This document shows, piece after piece, positions 31,788 to 41,400 of a stretch of DNA of 64,000 nt. Location of the stretch: assembly GCA_910575265.1 (NCBI GenBank), contig CAJTEA010000001.1, positions 330,500 to 394,499 on the forward strand, in the 5' to 3' direction. Position 1 is the first letter of the stretch, and each line of letters opens with the position of its first letter. Source of the stretch: Oscillospiraceae bacterium. Lineage in GTDB: Bacteria > Bacillota > Clostridia > Oscillospirales > Oscillospiraceae. Both the position numbers and the translations under genes were made by a program. A model generated the notes under the pieces. It was given only the letters and a program-made list of their open reading frames with translations, did not search any database and was not told where the DNA came from.

Positions 31788-33038
31788 TTACCGTCCCAGC
31801 CACTCCGCGTACTCCGCCGCCGGGCTGACTCGGCCTACGGCGGACAGGGAGGCGTTCTCCGTCCGAAACAGCTCCCCGGCCAGGTCCCGGAGCTGTTCCC
31901 GTGTGACGGCGTTGTACTCATCAAGAATCTCCCGGAGTTCCTTCACCCGGCCATAGAGGAGGGCGGAGGAACCCAAATGACTCATTCGGGCCTGGACCAA
32001 TTCGGCGCCCATCAGGAGGTTAGCCTTGGCCTGTTCCCGGACCCGGTCCACCTCCTCCTGGGCGGGACCGTGCCCGGCCAGCTCCAGAACCACCTGCCGG
32101 GCGGTGTCCAGCGCCTGCCGCTCCTGCTCCGGGCTGACGCCGGCGTAAATGCCCAGCAGGCCGGTGTCGGCGTGGTCGGCCACATAGGAGTAGACGGTGT
32201 AGCACAGCCCCCGCTCCTCCCGCAGCTTCTGAAACAGCCGGGAGGAGCAGCCGCCTCCCAGCAGGGAGTTGAGCAGCAGCATCTGTGCCCGGCGGGGGTC
32301 CAGGTATGTGGGGGCGGGAAAGGCCAGAATCAGGTGGTTCTGCTCGATGGCCTTCCGTTTGGCGGTGACAGCTCTGCTGTAGGCGGCGGGACGGGTCTTG
32401 GGCGCGGGACCGCCTGGAAGAGCGGCCAGCAGCCCGGTCAGTCGGTCCACCTGATCCTGCGTAAAGCTCCCCGCTAGCGCGGCCACCAGCACCCCGGCGT
32501 GATAGCGCTCCTTCTGCCAGGCCTTGAGCCAGTCCCCGTCCATCCCGGCCAGAGTGGACTGCCGCCCCAGCACAGGCCGGGCCAGAGGCGTCCCCTTGTA
32601 GACGGCGGCGGACAGCCGCTCGGACACCAGGTCCTCCGGGGTGTCCTCATACATGCCGATCTCCTCCAGAATAACCCCGCGCTCCAGCTCAGCGTCCGCC
32701 GGGTCGAATTTGGAGTGGAACAGCATATCCGCCAAAAGGTCCAGCCCCCGGTCCAGATGGCGGTCCAGGGTGCGGGCGTAGAAACAGGTATGTTCCTTGG
32801 TGGTGTAGGCGTTGAGCTGACCGCCGATGGCGTCGGTGTCCCGGGCAAGCTGGGCGGCGGCGCGGCGCTCCGTCCCCTTGAAGAGCATGTGTTCAATAAA
32901 GTGAGCGGCGCCGTTCTCCCTGGCGCTTTCGTGGCGGGAGCCCACCCCTACAAAAAAGCCCAAAGCGGCGGACCGGGCCCCGGAAACTTCTTCGGTCAGC
33001 AGCCGGGCTCCGTTGGGCAGTGTGATCTGTTGGTACAT
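31788..33038 (-). CDS. M16-family zinc metallopeptidase
   Basis: A pitrilysin-type protease of 416 aa with the inverted zinc motif HxxEH (His46, Glu49, His50 in AAHFIEHMLFKG). It resembles the processing-peptidase-like YmxG/MPP-beta group of Firmicutes, with a C-terminal inactive half (LLGGGCSSRLFQKLREERG). No signal peptide is present. The ATG at 33038 follows TGGAGG; an upstream extension lacks a ribosome site. Confidence 0.92.
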   Translation of the reverse strand: MYQQITLPNGARLLTEEVSGARSAALGFFVGVGSRHESARENGAAHFIEHMLFKGTERRAAAQLARDTDAIGGQLNAYTTKEHTCFYARTLDRHLDRGLDLLADMLFHSKFDPADAELERGVILEEIGMYEDTPEDLVSERLSAAVYKGTPLARPVLGRQSTLAGMDGDWLKAWQKERYHAGVLVAALAGSFTQDQVDRLTGLLAALPGGPAPKTRPAAYSRAVTAKRKAIEQNHLILAFPAPTYLDPRRAQMLLLNSLLGGGCSSRLFQKLREERGLCYTVYSYVADHADTGLLGIYAGVSPEQERQALDTARQVVLELAGHGPAQEEVDRVREQAKANLLMGAELVQARMSHLGSSALLYGRVKELREILDEYNAVTREQLRDLAGELFRTENASLSAVGRVSPAAEYAEWLGR

Positions 33039-33136
33039 AGTGCCTCCATTGTGATTTGATCCCGCGGACTTTGCCCGCAAAAGCAGTATACCACAAAATC
33101 AGAGCGGTATCTACCTGAAAACGCGGGCGCGGAAAC

Positions 33137-33168
33137 AAAAAAGCGGCCAGCCTCTGGCCGACCGCCTT
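33137..33168 (-). terminator. Terminator of the 18-codon peptide gene
   Basis: On the minus strand GCGG-CGGCCAG, AGG loop, CTGGCCGC is followed by TTTTTTG. It lies seven bases after the stop of the small ORF. Confidence 0.75.
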
Positions 33169-33175
33169 TAATAGT

Positions 33176-33232
33176 CTAATCAATAACGACCAGGAACAGC
33201 CCCGCTCGCAGCCATGTACTTATCTTTTTCAT
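33176..33232 (-). CDS. 18-residue peptide MKKISTWLRAGLFLVVID
   Basis: A very short gene with all signals of expression: an ideal Shine-Dalgarno (GAGGAGG) eight bases before ATG 33232, a dedicated strong terminator just past the stop, and an AT-rich promoter-like region upstream (TTGACA near 33325, TATAAT near 33289, spacing not canonical). The peptide has a Lys-Lys start and a hydrophobic C-terminal half, like short hydrophobic signalling peptides or small membrane peptides. It could also be a leader peptide whose regulated gene has been lost. No partner regulator is adjacent. Confidence 0.6.
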   Translation of the reverse strand: MKKISTWLRAGLFLVVID

Positions 33233-33369
33233 TTCCGTATCCTCCTCTTGAATCAACTACATATTTGTAGCGCGGCTAAGATTATAATATTGCAATATAT
33301 TAAAGGAGCTTCTGTCAAGCTAAAATATAGCCATGAGGTGAGCGGGTATGGCAGAAGAAATCCGGAAAA

Positions 33370-33398
33370 AGCGGAACGCCGGCGGCGTTCCGCTTTTT
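33370..33398. terminator. Bidirectional terminator of htpG
   Basis: AAAAAGCGGAACGCC and its complement form a near-perfect stem with A-run and T-run on both sides, three bases past the htpG stop. Confidence 0.85.
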
Positions 33399-33400
33399 GC

Positions 33401-35317
33401 TCAAATCATCAGGGAGCAGACCAGTTCTGTGTATTCCGCCGGGTCCTCCAGAGGAAGATCGGCCAGGAGAAGAGCCTGGGCATAGAGGAGCTTGGAGTAT
33501 TTGGCAATCAGCTCCTTGTCCCCGGCGTCCACCGCTTTTTTCAGGGCGGCGAAGGGGGCGGAGTCGGCGTTCAGCTCCAGAACCCGGTCGGCCTTCATCT
33601 GCTGGCCGCCCTCCACCTTGCGCATATACTTTTCCATCTCAATGGAGACCGGTCCATCGGCGGACAGACAGCAGGCGCCGGATTTCAGGATGGAGGACAC
33701 CCGCACCTCCTTTACCTGGTCGCCCAGGGCCTCCTTGACGGCCTCCAGTACGGATTTGCCCGCCTCGGCTTTCTCCTCGGCGGCCTTCTTCTCCTCCTCC
33801 GTCTGGGGCAGGGCGTCCTCCTCGGTGACCGACTTAAACTCCTTGCCGTCGATTTCCCGCAGGCCCTTCATCACAAAGTCGTCCACGTCCTCAGTACAGT
33901 AGAGGATCTCGTAGCCCTTGTCCAGAATCCGCTCCACCTGGGGCAGCCTGGCAATCTTCTCCACGCTCTCGCCGCAGGCGTAGTAGTAGAAGGGCTGGTC
34001 CTCTGGCATCCGGTCTTTGTAGGCGGACAAGGTGGTATTGGCCCCCTCCTTGGAGGACCAGAACAGCAGCAGGTCCTGTAACATTTCCTTATGCTGGCCG
34101 TAGTCCGCCACCACGCCGTACTTCAGCTGGGTGCCGAAGGCGGTCCAGAATTTTTCGTACTTCTCCCGGTCCTCCTTCTGCGTCTTCAGCAGCTCGTTTT
34201 TGATCTTTTTCTCCAAGGCAGAGGCGATCACCTTCAGCTGCCGGGTGTGCTGGAGCACCTCGCGGCTGATGTTCAGGGAGAAGTCGGCGGAATCCACCAC
34301 GCCCTTGACAAAGCGGAAGTGGTCAGGGAGCAGGTCGGCGCACTTGTCCATGATGAGCACGCCGGAGGAGTAGAGCTGGAGGCCCTTCTGATATTCCCGG
34401 GTATAGAAGTCGTAGGGAGTCTTTTCCGGGATATAGAGCATGGCCTTATAGGTCACGGCGCCCTCCGCGCTGGTGTGAATCACGGCAAGGGGGTCCTGCC
34501 AGTCGTTGAACTTCTCCTTGTAGAAAGCGTTGTACTCCTCGGGCTTCACCTTGGACTTCTGCCGCTGCCACAGGGGAACCATGGAGTTGAGGGTTTTCCA
34601 CTCCTTCACCGTCTCCCACTCAGGCTTGTAGTCCTCGGGGGCGTCCTCCGGCCTGTCCTTCATCCGGTAGTCCTCTACCTCCATAGTGATGGGGTAACGG
34701 ATATAGTCGGAATATTTTTTGATGAGCTCCTGTAATTTGTGAGTTTCCAGATACTGGTCGTAATTCTCCTCGTCGGCGTTGGCCTTGATGTGCATAATGA
34801 TGTCAGTGCCGGGGGTCTCCTTCTCACAGGCAGTGACGGTGTAGCCGTCCGCCCCGTCGGACTGCCACATCCAGGCCTCCTCGCTGCCCCAGGCCCTGGA
34901 GATGACCGTTACATGGTCGGCCACCATGAAAGCGGAGTAGAAGCCCACGCCGAACTGGCCGATCACGTCGATCTTGTCGGCGGCCTTGTCATCCTCCGCC
35001 AAATCGGCCTTGAACTGCCGGGACCCGCTGCGGGCAATGGTGCCCAGGTTGGATTCCAGATCCTCCTTGCTCATGCCCACACCATTGTCAGATATCGTGA
35101 GCAGCCGGGCTTCCTTATCGGGGACAATGGTAATTTTCAAGTCCTTGCGCTTTACCGTCACGCTGTCGTCGGTGAGCGACTTGTAAGACAGCTTGTCCTC
35201 CGCGTCACTGGCGTTGGAGATCAGCTCCCGCAAAAAAATCTCCTTGTGGGTGTAGATGGAGTTGACCATCAGATCCAACAGCCGCTTGGATTCCGCTTTA
35301 AACTGCTTCTTTGCCAT
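33401..35317 (-). CDS. htpG: Chaperone HtpG (Hsp90)
   Basis: An ATP-dependent cytoplasmic chaperone of 638 aa. The GHKL ATPase motifs are present: ELISNASDAEDK, ISDNGVGMSKEDL and GQFGVGFYSAFMV. The middle and dimerisation domains follow at normal length. The start is at ATG 35317 after TGGAGG; the longer open frame upstream overlaps the operator. A perfect CIRCE element between the promoter and the start predicts HrcA-controlled heat-shock expression. In Bacillus subtilis htpG is not under HrcA, so this arrangement is worth noting. Confidence 0.98.
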   Translation of the reverse strand: MAKKQFKAESKRLLDLMVNSIYTHKEIFLRELISNASDAEDKLSYKSLTDDSVTVKRKDLKITIVPDKEARLLTISDNGVGMSKEDLESNLGTIARSGSRQFKADLAEDDKAADKIDVIGQFGVGFYSAFMVADHVTVISRAWGSEEAWMWQSDGADGYTVTACEKETPGTDIIMHIKANADEENYDQYLETHKLQELIKKYSDYIRYPITMEVEDYRMKDRPEDAPEDYKPEWETVKEWKTLNSMVPLWQRQKSKVKPEEYNAFYKEKFNDWQDPLAVIHTSAEGAVTYKAMLYIPEKTPYDFYTREYQKGLQLYSSGVLIMDKCADLLPDHFRFVKGVVDSADFSLNISREVLQHTRQLKVIASALEKKIKNELLKTQKEDREKYEKFWTAFGTQLKYGVVADYGQHKEMLQDLLLFWSSKEGANTTLSAYKDRMPEDQPFYYYACGESVEKIARLPQVERILDKGYEILYCTEDVDDFVMKGLREIDGKEFKSVTEEDALPQTEEEKKAAEEKAEAGKSVLEAVKEALGDQVKEVRVSSILKSGACCLSADGPVSIEMEKYMRKVEGGQQMKADRVLELNADSAPFAALKKAVDAGDKELIAKYSKLLYAQALLLADLPLEDPAEYTELVCSLMI

Positions 35318-35385
35318 AATTTCGATTCCTCCATGTATATAAAATATATTTGATAACAAAATCGGAGCAAAAATAGAAACCAGTG

Positions 35386-35412
35386 TTAGCACTCCAAACA
35401 CCCGAGTGCTAA
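35386..35412. promoter_or_regulatory. CIRCE operator (HrcA binding site) of htpG
   Basis: TTAGCACTC-N9-GAGTGCTAA, an exact match to the CIRCE consensus. Confidence 0.97.
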
Positions 35413-35416
35413 ACCT

Positions 35417-35445
35417 ATCATAACGCACCTCTAGCTAAAATGCAA
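35417..35445 (-). promoter_or_regulatory. htpG promoter
   Basis: TTGCAT (35445-35440), 17 bp, TATGAT (35422-35417), immediately upstream of CIRCE, which therefore covers the start of transcription. Confidence 0.8.
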
Positions 35446-35481
35446 TAGGGTTCATAATTTTTTTACAGAATTTTATTTCCC

Positions 35482-35663
35482 GCCTACCAAATGTCTACCC
35501 CAAAAGCTGTCAATCCTCTGGGACGCGGGGGGATGAGGGGTTCCAATTTTCAGAATGTCTACCAGTTTTGCCTGTTTACGTCAAAAGACGCTGATTTGAA
35601 TGATTTTCACTGGCTTTCCGAGACTTTCTCACCCCGTAAAGGGCGTGATGCCCCACAAGCGCG
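35482..35663 (+). repeat. GTCTACC element, copy B (diverged)
   Basis: GCCTACC and GTCTACC at 35482 and 35493 (11-bp period), a further GTCTACC at 35557, and the downstream CGCCAAAAGGCG-like and CACCCC...GGGGCGTG-like stems in weakened form. Unlike A, C and D it does not lead into an SLH gene but into gene debris. Confidence 0.7.
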
Positions 35664-35689
35664 GAGGGTCCCGTGGGGCGAAAGCCTAC

Positions 35690-35745
35690 CTCTTGGCAGG
35701 GCAAACCCGGACATAAATGTCAAGGGCCAAGAGGCACTTTTTTAG
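35690..35745 (+). terminator. Long-armed hairpin with T-run
   Basis: CCTCTTGGC and GCCAAGAGG arms about 28 nt apart, followed by CACTTTTTTA. No intact gene ends here, so it may be a relic. The rest of 35664-35867 shows no gene. Confidence 0.45.
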
Positions 35746-35867
35746 AAACATTTTTTGAAAGAAAATCTTAACTTAAAAATAGGCGCAAAAACCAGACCAA
35801 CAAGAGCGGCTCCGGTTGGCCGAATTTTGCGCGCTTAAATTACGCGGGATAAAACTTGCCGCCAGAC

Positions 35868-36035
35868 TTATGAGGCAGTCTCTTGTTTCGTTTCCAACGC
35901 AAGCAGATATTCCTTGGCTCTGGCGTAATAGATCCGCGGGAACTTTGCCGCGCCGGCAACCGTGTACACATAGAAGCGCTTCCCCTCTGCCCAACTTTCT
36001 TGCCCATAAAGGAATAGATCGGGTTGTCCGTGGAA
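35868..36035 (-). pseudogene. C-terminal fragment of an unknown gene
   Basis: One minus frame encodes FHGQPDLFLYGQESWAEG, then KRFYVYTVAGAAKFPRIYYA, and ends KQETAS with a stop. It begins directly after an in-frame stop and has no start codon. The amino-acid pattern looks genuinely coding, but no family was recognised. Confidence 0.45.
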
Positions 36036-36107
36036 CTACGCCGCGCAATCTCCGGCCCCCTGAAGCTCCTCCCACAAAACAGGGCGGGAGGCCGGCGGCG
36101 GCGGGGC

Positions 36108-36266
36108 GAGGTTACAGGCAACTATCTGCTGTTCTGGCGCGAAAATCAGGGCTGTTGGTACGCAGGCATCAAAGCGGAGGATTTGACTCAGCCCAGTCCG
36201 GCGGTGTACTACAACGACCAGGACGATGTGTATAGCTGGGCTCCATTTTCCCGCGAAATTATTTAA
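36108..36266 (+). pseudogene. C-terminal fragment, SMI1/KNR4-like in style
   Basis: The plus frame reads GNYLLFWRENQGCWYAGIKA, then EDLTQPSPAVYYNDQDDVYS, and stops at 36266. The phrase style (enquiry of WYAGI, QPSPAVYYND) recalls SMI1/KNR4 (SUKH) proteins, but only ~50 residues survive and the 5' part is out-of-place GC-rich sequence. It is a remnant, with weak family assignment. Confidence 0.45.
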
Positions 36267-36350
36267 TTTTTTCTCCTTCCAGAAAAATAATTTGATAGAT
36301 GGGAAAGTAGATCACCATCCGCGCCCCGCCGTTAATCACGGTGATTAGGA
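36263..36350 (-). pseudogene. Short hydrophobic C-terminal fragment
   Basis: A minus frame reads ITVINGGARMVIYFPIYQII, then FLEGEKIK and stop. It abuts the GH2 remnant after a frame change, and could be the tail of a membrane protein. Confidence 0.3.
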
Positions 36351-36359
36351 TATGATACA

Positions 36360-36592
36360 CCGCCGCGGAAGTCCTCCGCCCGCACCACGGCTAAGGCCTA
36401 CCCATAGTAGGTATCGGTTCGGTTGGTACAGTAGCCAATCTCATTGAAGGGGTAAGCGCTACCCAGGCCCAGCAGCTTTCCGCCAGTGACCTCCACCATC
36501 AAAATTCCCCGCTCCAGCGGCTTGACCTCACCTCGTTAGTCGGTATACCGCAAACAGATATAGGCCAGCCCTCCAGGGCGGTCCGCGGAATT
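36360..36592 (-). pseudogene. Fragment of a GH2 beta-galactosidase-type gene
   Basis: In a single minus frame: NSADRPGGLAYICLRYTD, stop, RGEVKPLERGILMVEVTGGK, LLGLGSAYPFNEIGYCTN, RTDTYYG, stop, ALAVVRAED. These are the C-terminal-region motifs of large glycoside hydrolase family 2 enzymes of gut Firmicutes (D-x-GEVKPL, GGKLLGLGSA, TYYGRALAVVRA). Two in-frame stop codons interrupt it, and the remaining several hundred codons are gone. Confidence 0.65.
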
Positions 36593-36688
36593 TTGTGAGA
36601 GTATACAATATTTTTGGCGAGATGTGGGAAATTTTTTCGTAGCTGGTCGCTCTAAAAGCGTAAGTGGTCGCCCTGCCCGCGCGAACGG

Positions 36689-37186
36689 TCAAAGGCGCAC
36701 CGCAAAAGATGGAGCATGATGGACTTTTCCTTCCGCATGCCTCTCTCTGAACATGTCAAAGAGAAGCAACAGCAGCAGGATACAGCAAAACATATCAAAC
36801 AGGTAGACGCCAACCGTTTCTGTCTCCACCGCGACGGTCCAGAGGCTGAGATAGTAAATTAATCCTGTAGAAAAGGCGGTGAAGCCCAATAGACTGGTGT
36901 TTTTCAGGTCAATTCCGCCGCTGTCCACCAACTGCTCGCGTAAAAAGAGGACGCTCCCCATTGTAATCAGGATGGCGGCGGCCGGCCGCAACCACTGGGC
37001 GGTATTGGGATCCAACTGGAGGGCGCGCTCGGCCGCGCGGGAAAAGCAGTGGATGATATGCTGGATGGTATGGGCTGTACAGACATAAAACAGACTTTCC
37101 TTGGGCGATAGGACAAAGCGGAAGCGAAGCAGGAAGTGTGCCAGCACCAGCATGGCCAAAAAGCCAAAGGTAAACCAATCACCCAC
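36689..37186 (-). pseudogene. Truncated sensor kinase membrane domain
   Basis: An open frame of 165 codons encodes about five hydrophobic segments (WFTFGFLAMLVLAHFLLRF to GVYLFDMFCCILLLLLLF) and ends shortly after the last one. The GHKL/HATPase kinase part expected after such a domain in LytS/AgrC-type sensors is missing. Its 5' end is fused out of frame to the response-regulator gene at 36967, as if a deletion removed the junction between the two genes of a two-component system. Confidence 0.6.
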
Positions 37187-37683
37187 CCGCAGCCAGCGGT
37201 TGTGTGATAAATTAAGGAGTGGTTATAGACCTCCACATAGTAAATTGTACGGAGTGGAACCTTTCTGGCCACCCCAGCTGATTCCAGCGTAAGTATATCA
37301 TTTCCGCGCTTACGGCAGTGCGGGAGCGCCCGGTTCAGCTTATACTCCAGTTCTCCATATTCCACCGGCTTGACCATGAAATCCATCGCCCGCACCTCAT
37401 AGCCGTTGATGGCGTACTGGGTCAGATTGGTGATAAAGATCAGCGCAACATTCTCGCCCACCTGGCGCAGGCGGCGGGCGGTGTCCAGTCCATTCAGATG
37501 TGGCATGTCGATATCCATCAGGATGATGTCAAAGTCCGCCTTATAGTCGCTGATAAAGCCTATCCCGTTGGGAAAACGGGATAGGCTGAACCTCTCTGGC
37601 GTTGTTTTTTTATAGCGTTCCCGATGCTCGCTCAGGATCGTCCAATCCGTCATGCTGTACTCCACAACAGCGATTCGTACCAT
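36967..37683 (-). pseudogene. LytTR response regulator truncated by deletion
   Basis: Starting at ATG 37683 behind GGAGGG. A receiver domain is intact (residues ~1-120: ILMDIDMPHLNGLDTARR with the phospho-accepting Asp, then the conserved Lys in MDFMVKPVEYGEL). The LytTR DNA-binding domain begins (VPLRTIYYVEVYNHSLIYHT) but after residue ~175 the frame enters the neighbouring kinase gene in the wrong frame. The protein could not bind DNA normally. It was an AgrA/LytR-type system with the kinase remnant just downstream. Confidence 0.75.
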
Positions 37684-37749
37684 AACGATCCCTCCTACCA
37701 TCTATTTATTCAAGCCGGTTTTCATTAAATATTATATAGCTCAACATTC

Positions 37750-37969
37750 TGGAAAGCAAAAAATTTCATTGCTTATGATTGGCGCTGTGACAGGGATGAG
37801 TGTCAACACAGTGCGCGAACACGTCTGTTCCCTGGCCAACAAAGGTCTTATTAGCGCAGAAAACACCACCGGCTTCACCAAAACCGGTCTCAAGCATAAC
37901 GGTAGTCCACTTTATACCATCCAACCATTTCGGGACGCGCTGGAAAAGCTGGGTCTTTTGTATCAATGA
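37750..37969 (+). pseudogene. Fragment of a winged-helix protein
   Basis: The plus frame reads KISLLMIGAVTGMSVNTVRE, then HVCSLANKGLISAENTTG, and ends ALEKLGLLYQ. This is the winged-helix domain with GMSVNTVREHVCSL as the recognition region, of the kind seen in small HTH proteins of clostridial mobile elements. The N-terminal part is missing and there is no ribosome site. It lies just before GTCTACC element C. Confidence 0.5.
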
Positions 37970-38032
37970 TTTACAGGCGGGGCCGTCCATCCGGATGGCC
38001 TTTTTCGCGCCCACTTTGCCAGACACCGCCCC

Positions 38033-38360
38033 GTCTACCAAATGTCTACCAAAAAAACCGTCAATCCCCTGGGGCGCAGGGAGTTGGCGGTTTTCCATTT
38101 TTTAGGGCGTCTACCGGATGTCTACCAGTTTTACTTTTTTACGCCAAAAGGCGCTGCTTGGAGGGCTTTCGCCGACTTTCCGCGACTTTTTCACCCCCTG
38201 TAAGGGGCGTGACACGGGCGTGGCAGGGTGGAAAAGTTCAAAAGCCTCAAGGAATTTGGCTAAAGCGGAGAAAACTGTTTCGAAAAAGTTAAACCCTCAA
38301 GGTCTACCAAATCGAAGCGGAGTTCAGGTTTCAGCCAAAAACGGCCCCTCTCAGGCCGGA
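38033..38360 (+). repeat. GTCTACC element, copy C, upstream of SLH protein 2
   Basis: GTCTACC pairs at 38033/38044 and 38109/38120 (11-bp period, 76 bp between pairs) and a single copy at 38302. A T-run hairpin lies between the pairs, and small stems (CGCC-AAAA-GGCG; CCCCT-GTA-AGGGG) lie downstream. From ~38127 to 38350 it is nearly identical to copy A. It fills most of the 459-bp gap before the SLH gene. Confidence 0.8.
38054..38102. terminator. Hairpin with T-run inside GTCTACC element C
   Basis: AAAACCGTCAA pairs with TTGGCGGTTTT (one G-T wobble) and is followed by CCATTTTTTA. Same position as the hairpin in copy A but with different stem bases. Confidence 0.7.
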
Positions 38361-38428
38361 ACCGCCCCGGATGGGGCCAAAATCAAGGGTCCGGCAGGAC
38401 CCGAAAAATCAAAAGGAGGAATATCCGA

Positions 38429-41400
38429 ATGAGAAACCTGAAGCGGGCTCTCAGCCTGACCCTGGCTTCCGTGATGCTGCTTGGCATGATGGTCGTGGGT
38501 TCCAGCGCCGCGAGCTACCCCGACGTTGACGACAACGACAACGTCGAGGCTATTGAGGTTCTGCAGGCCGTGCAGGTCATGCGGGGTGACGACAAGGGCA
38601 ACTTTAACCCTGACAGTCCCGTGACCCGGGCGGAGATGGCCGTGGTTATGGCCCTGCTGCTGGACCTGGACTACCAGTACTATGAGGCCAGCTGTCCCTT
38701 TAACGATGTGGCGGCCTGGGCCCGGCCCTATGTGGGCGCGTGCTACGCCAACGGCATCGTGTCCGGCTACAGCGCCGCCACCTACGGCTCCAACGACGGC
38801 GTGACCCCCGTGCAGGCCGCGTCCATGATGATGCGCGCGCTGGGCTACTTCAAGTATGCCAGCGACTACGCTGACGGCTTTGAGACCGCCACCGTGCGTC
38901 AGGGCACCCGGATCGGCATCTTCAACGACGTGGGTTCCAGCGCGAATGTCGCCATGACCCGGAACCAGGTGGCCCAGATGGCCCTGAACGCCCTGGAGTG
39001 CACCATGGTGGACGCCGAGCAGAGCATCCCCAACATCTCCGTGGGCTCCGGCGACACCGCCGTGAACATCGAGGGCCGGGTGAACTACGTTGTCCGCACC
39101 AGCAGCGACGCCAAGGTTGCCGCCGCCATCAGCGCGGCTGAGACCGAAGGCACCGGCACCAACGGCGTGAGCGGCTACACCATCGAGCTGGGCGAGCAGC
39201 TGTACAACGGTGATCTGCGGAAGGAGTCCTTCGAGAACGGCAACGGAATCTATGATGTGTTTGGTTCTCCTGCTGTCCGCTGGACCTACAAGAACACTGA
39301 GATCGGCACCTACGCAGATGAAGCTGACGCTACCTACACCGCCGAGGTCAAGAGCAAGGACATCTACAAGGACCTGGGCCTGAGCGGCACGGTTGACACC
39401 TACCTCGTCATTATTGAGGACGGCGTTACCTATACCGCACCTGACGAGGACCACAACGTTACCGAGATCGCCCGGAACAGCGACAAGAAGCTGGGCGGCA
39501 ACGGCACCCTGGTCAAGGCCTACAAGTGCGTGGCGATTGACAGAAGTGGAGCGAGCCATGACGCGGTTATCATCAGCGTGGTCAACACCTATCTGGCTCA
39601 GGTAGACGGCGCTTACAACTCTGACGAGGGCGAGCTGGATCTGGACGTGCTCAGCACCAACGCTCCCTCTGTGGAGAGCACTCTGGAGGACGAGGACTTT
39701 GGCGGCCTGAACAACTTCAGCGACGCTGAGTATGTTCTGGTCACCGTAGGCGCCACTGACGCCACCGACCCTAGCACCCAGGAGATCATGACCATCGCCT
39801 CCGCCGAGGTCATGACCGGCGAGGTTGACAAGTACACCAAGGGCGAGAACGTCACGGTGGACGGCACCTCCTACAAGTACAACAAGGGTTCCTTCTACAA
39901 CAACGACGACGGTGCCGCTCTGGCTGACATTGAGTACGAGGTCGGCAAGGAGTCCAAGTTCGTTCTGGATTCCTACGGCTACATCATCGGCCTGGACGAG
40001 GTCAACGGCGCGAACTCCTATGTCTACATCGACGAGTTTGCCGCCGAAGGCAAGTACAACCGGAACGAGACCTTCTACGCTGACGCCTACTTCACCGACG
40101 GCACCGTCGAGGACATCACCCTGAACAAGATCGACAATAAGGAAGTCACAGGGTTTGATGGCGGCGCGGACAAAGGCACTACGATCAAGATTGAGGGCGG
40201 CACGGCCGACGCCGGCTGGTACAAGTACACCACCACCAACAAGGGCGAGTACAACCTGACCTCCATCGCAGCCGGGGATAAGGCGGGCGGCTCCGCCATT
40301 ACCTCCACCAACACCAAGGTCGTCGAGAACGGCGAGACCAAGGTGATTTATGACACTGCCGGCAGCTTCCTGCGCGGCAACAACTCCACCTCCTTCATCA
40401 TCCGTGACGGAAAGGACGTGTACGCCTACACCGGCATCAAGGAAGTCGGCACCGTGACCACCAAGGCCAGCGCGACTCCCGACACCGTGGTGAGCGCCGT
40501 CAAGGACGGCAACTACGCCTCTTATGTCTTTGTGGACGTGGGCAACGGCGAGCTGAAGGGCGCCAGCAAGGCCAGCGGCGATGCCATCTTCATCCTGAGC
40601 ACCACCTATCAGACCAACAAGGACCGGGACGGCGAGTACTACACCTACGACGCCATCCTGAACGGCCGGAAGATCGCCAAGGACGCGAGCAACGCCGTTC
40701 GGACCGACGACACCGCCATCTTCGGCGAGGTCGGCCTGTACACTGAGGTCTACTACGACGACAACGGCATGGTGACCGACGCTGATCTGGTCGCTACTAC
40801 CCTGACCGACGACGATTACGGCGTTAAGAAGGATCTGGACGGCGTGTCCATCACCCAGAAGGGTCAGACCCTGATCTTCGGCAGCAGCGCTGACAGCGTG
40901 TATCTGGACGGCTTCATCCGCCTGATCGAGGGCACCGACGTGACCAACGTCACCGCCAACAACCTGGCCCGCCGGTTCAACAATAGCAACTTCACCGGCA
41001 ACGTCTGGGCCACCTTCAAGGACGGCAACGCCACCGGCGTGTACGTTGAGGTTCTTGATGAGGTCGGCGGGGGAGAGATTCCCGTTAATGTCGCTGCCGA
41101 CGTGAATACCGCGCTGGAGGCCGCCGGCGTTGAGATGTCGGCTCCGGAGCAGACCGACGGCGAGGACGCCATCCAGCTCCAGCTCACCGGCATGACCGAG
41201 GGCGATGTCGCCAAGGTTGGCTATAGTACCGGCGCCGCCGCTCGTGTTGGCACTGAGTATGTGCTGTCCACCAAGGCTGACGCTCAGGGCAAGGCTACTG
41301 TGACCATTCCCGCTGTTGGCGCTGTCTCTGAGGTGAACATTGTCAGCTTCGAGATCACCACTGTGTACGACGTGACCGGCATTACCACTGAGACTGCCGT

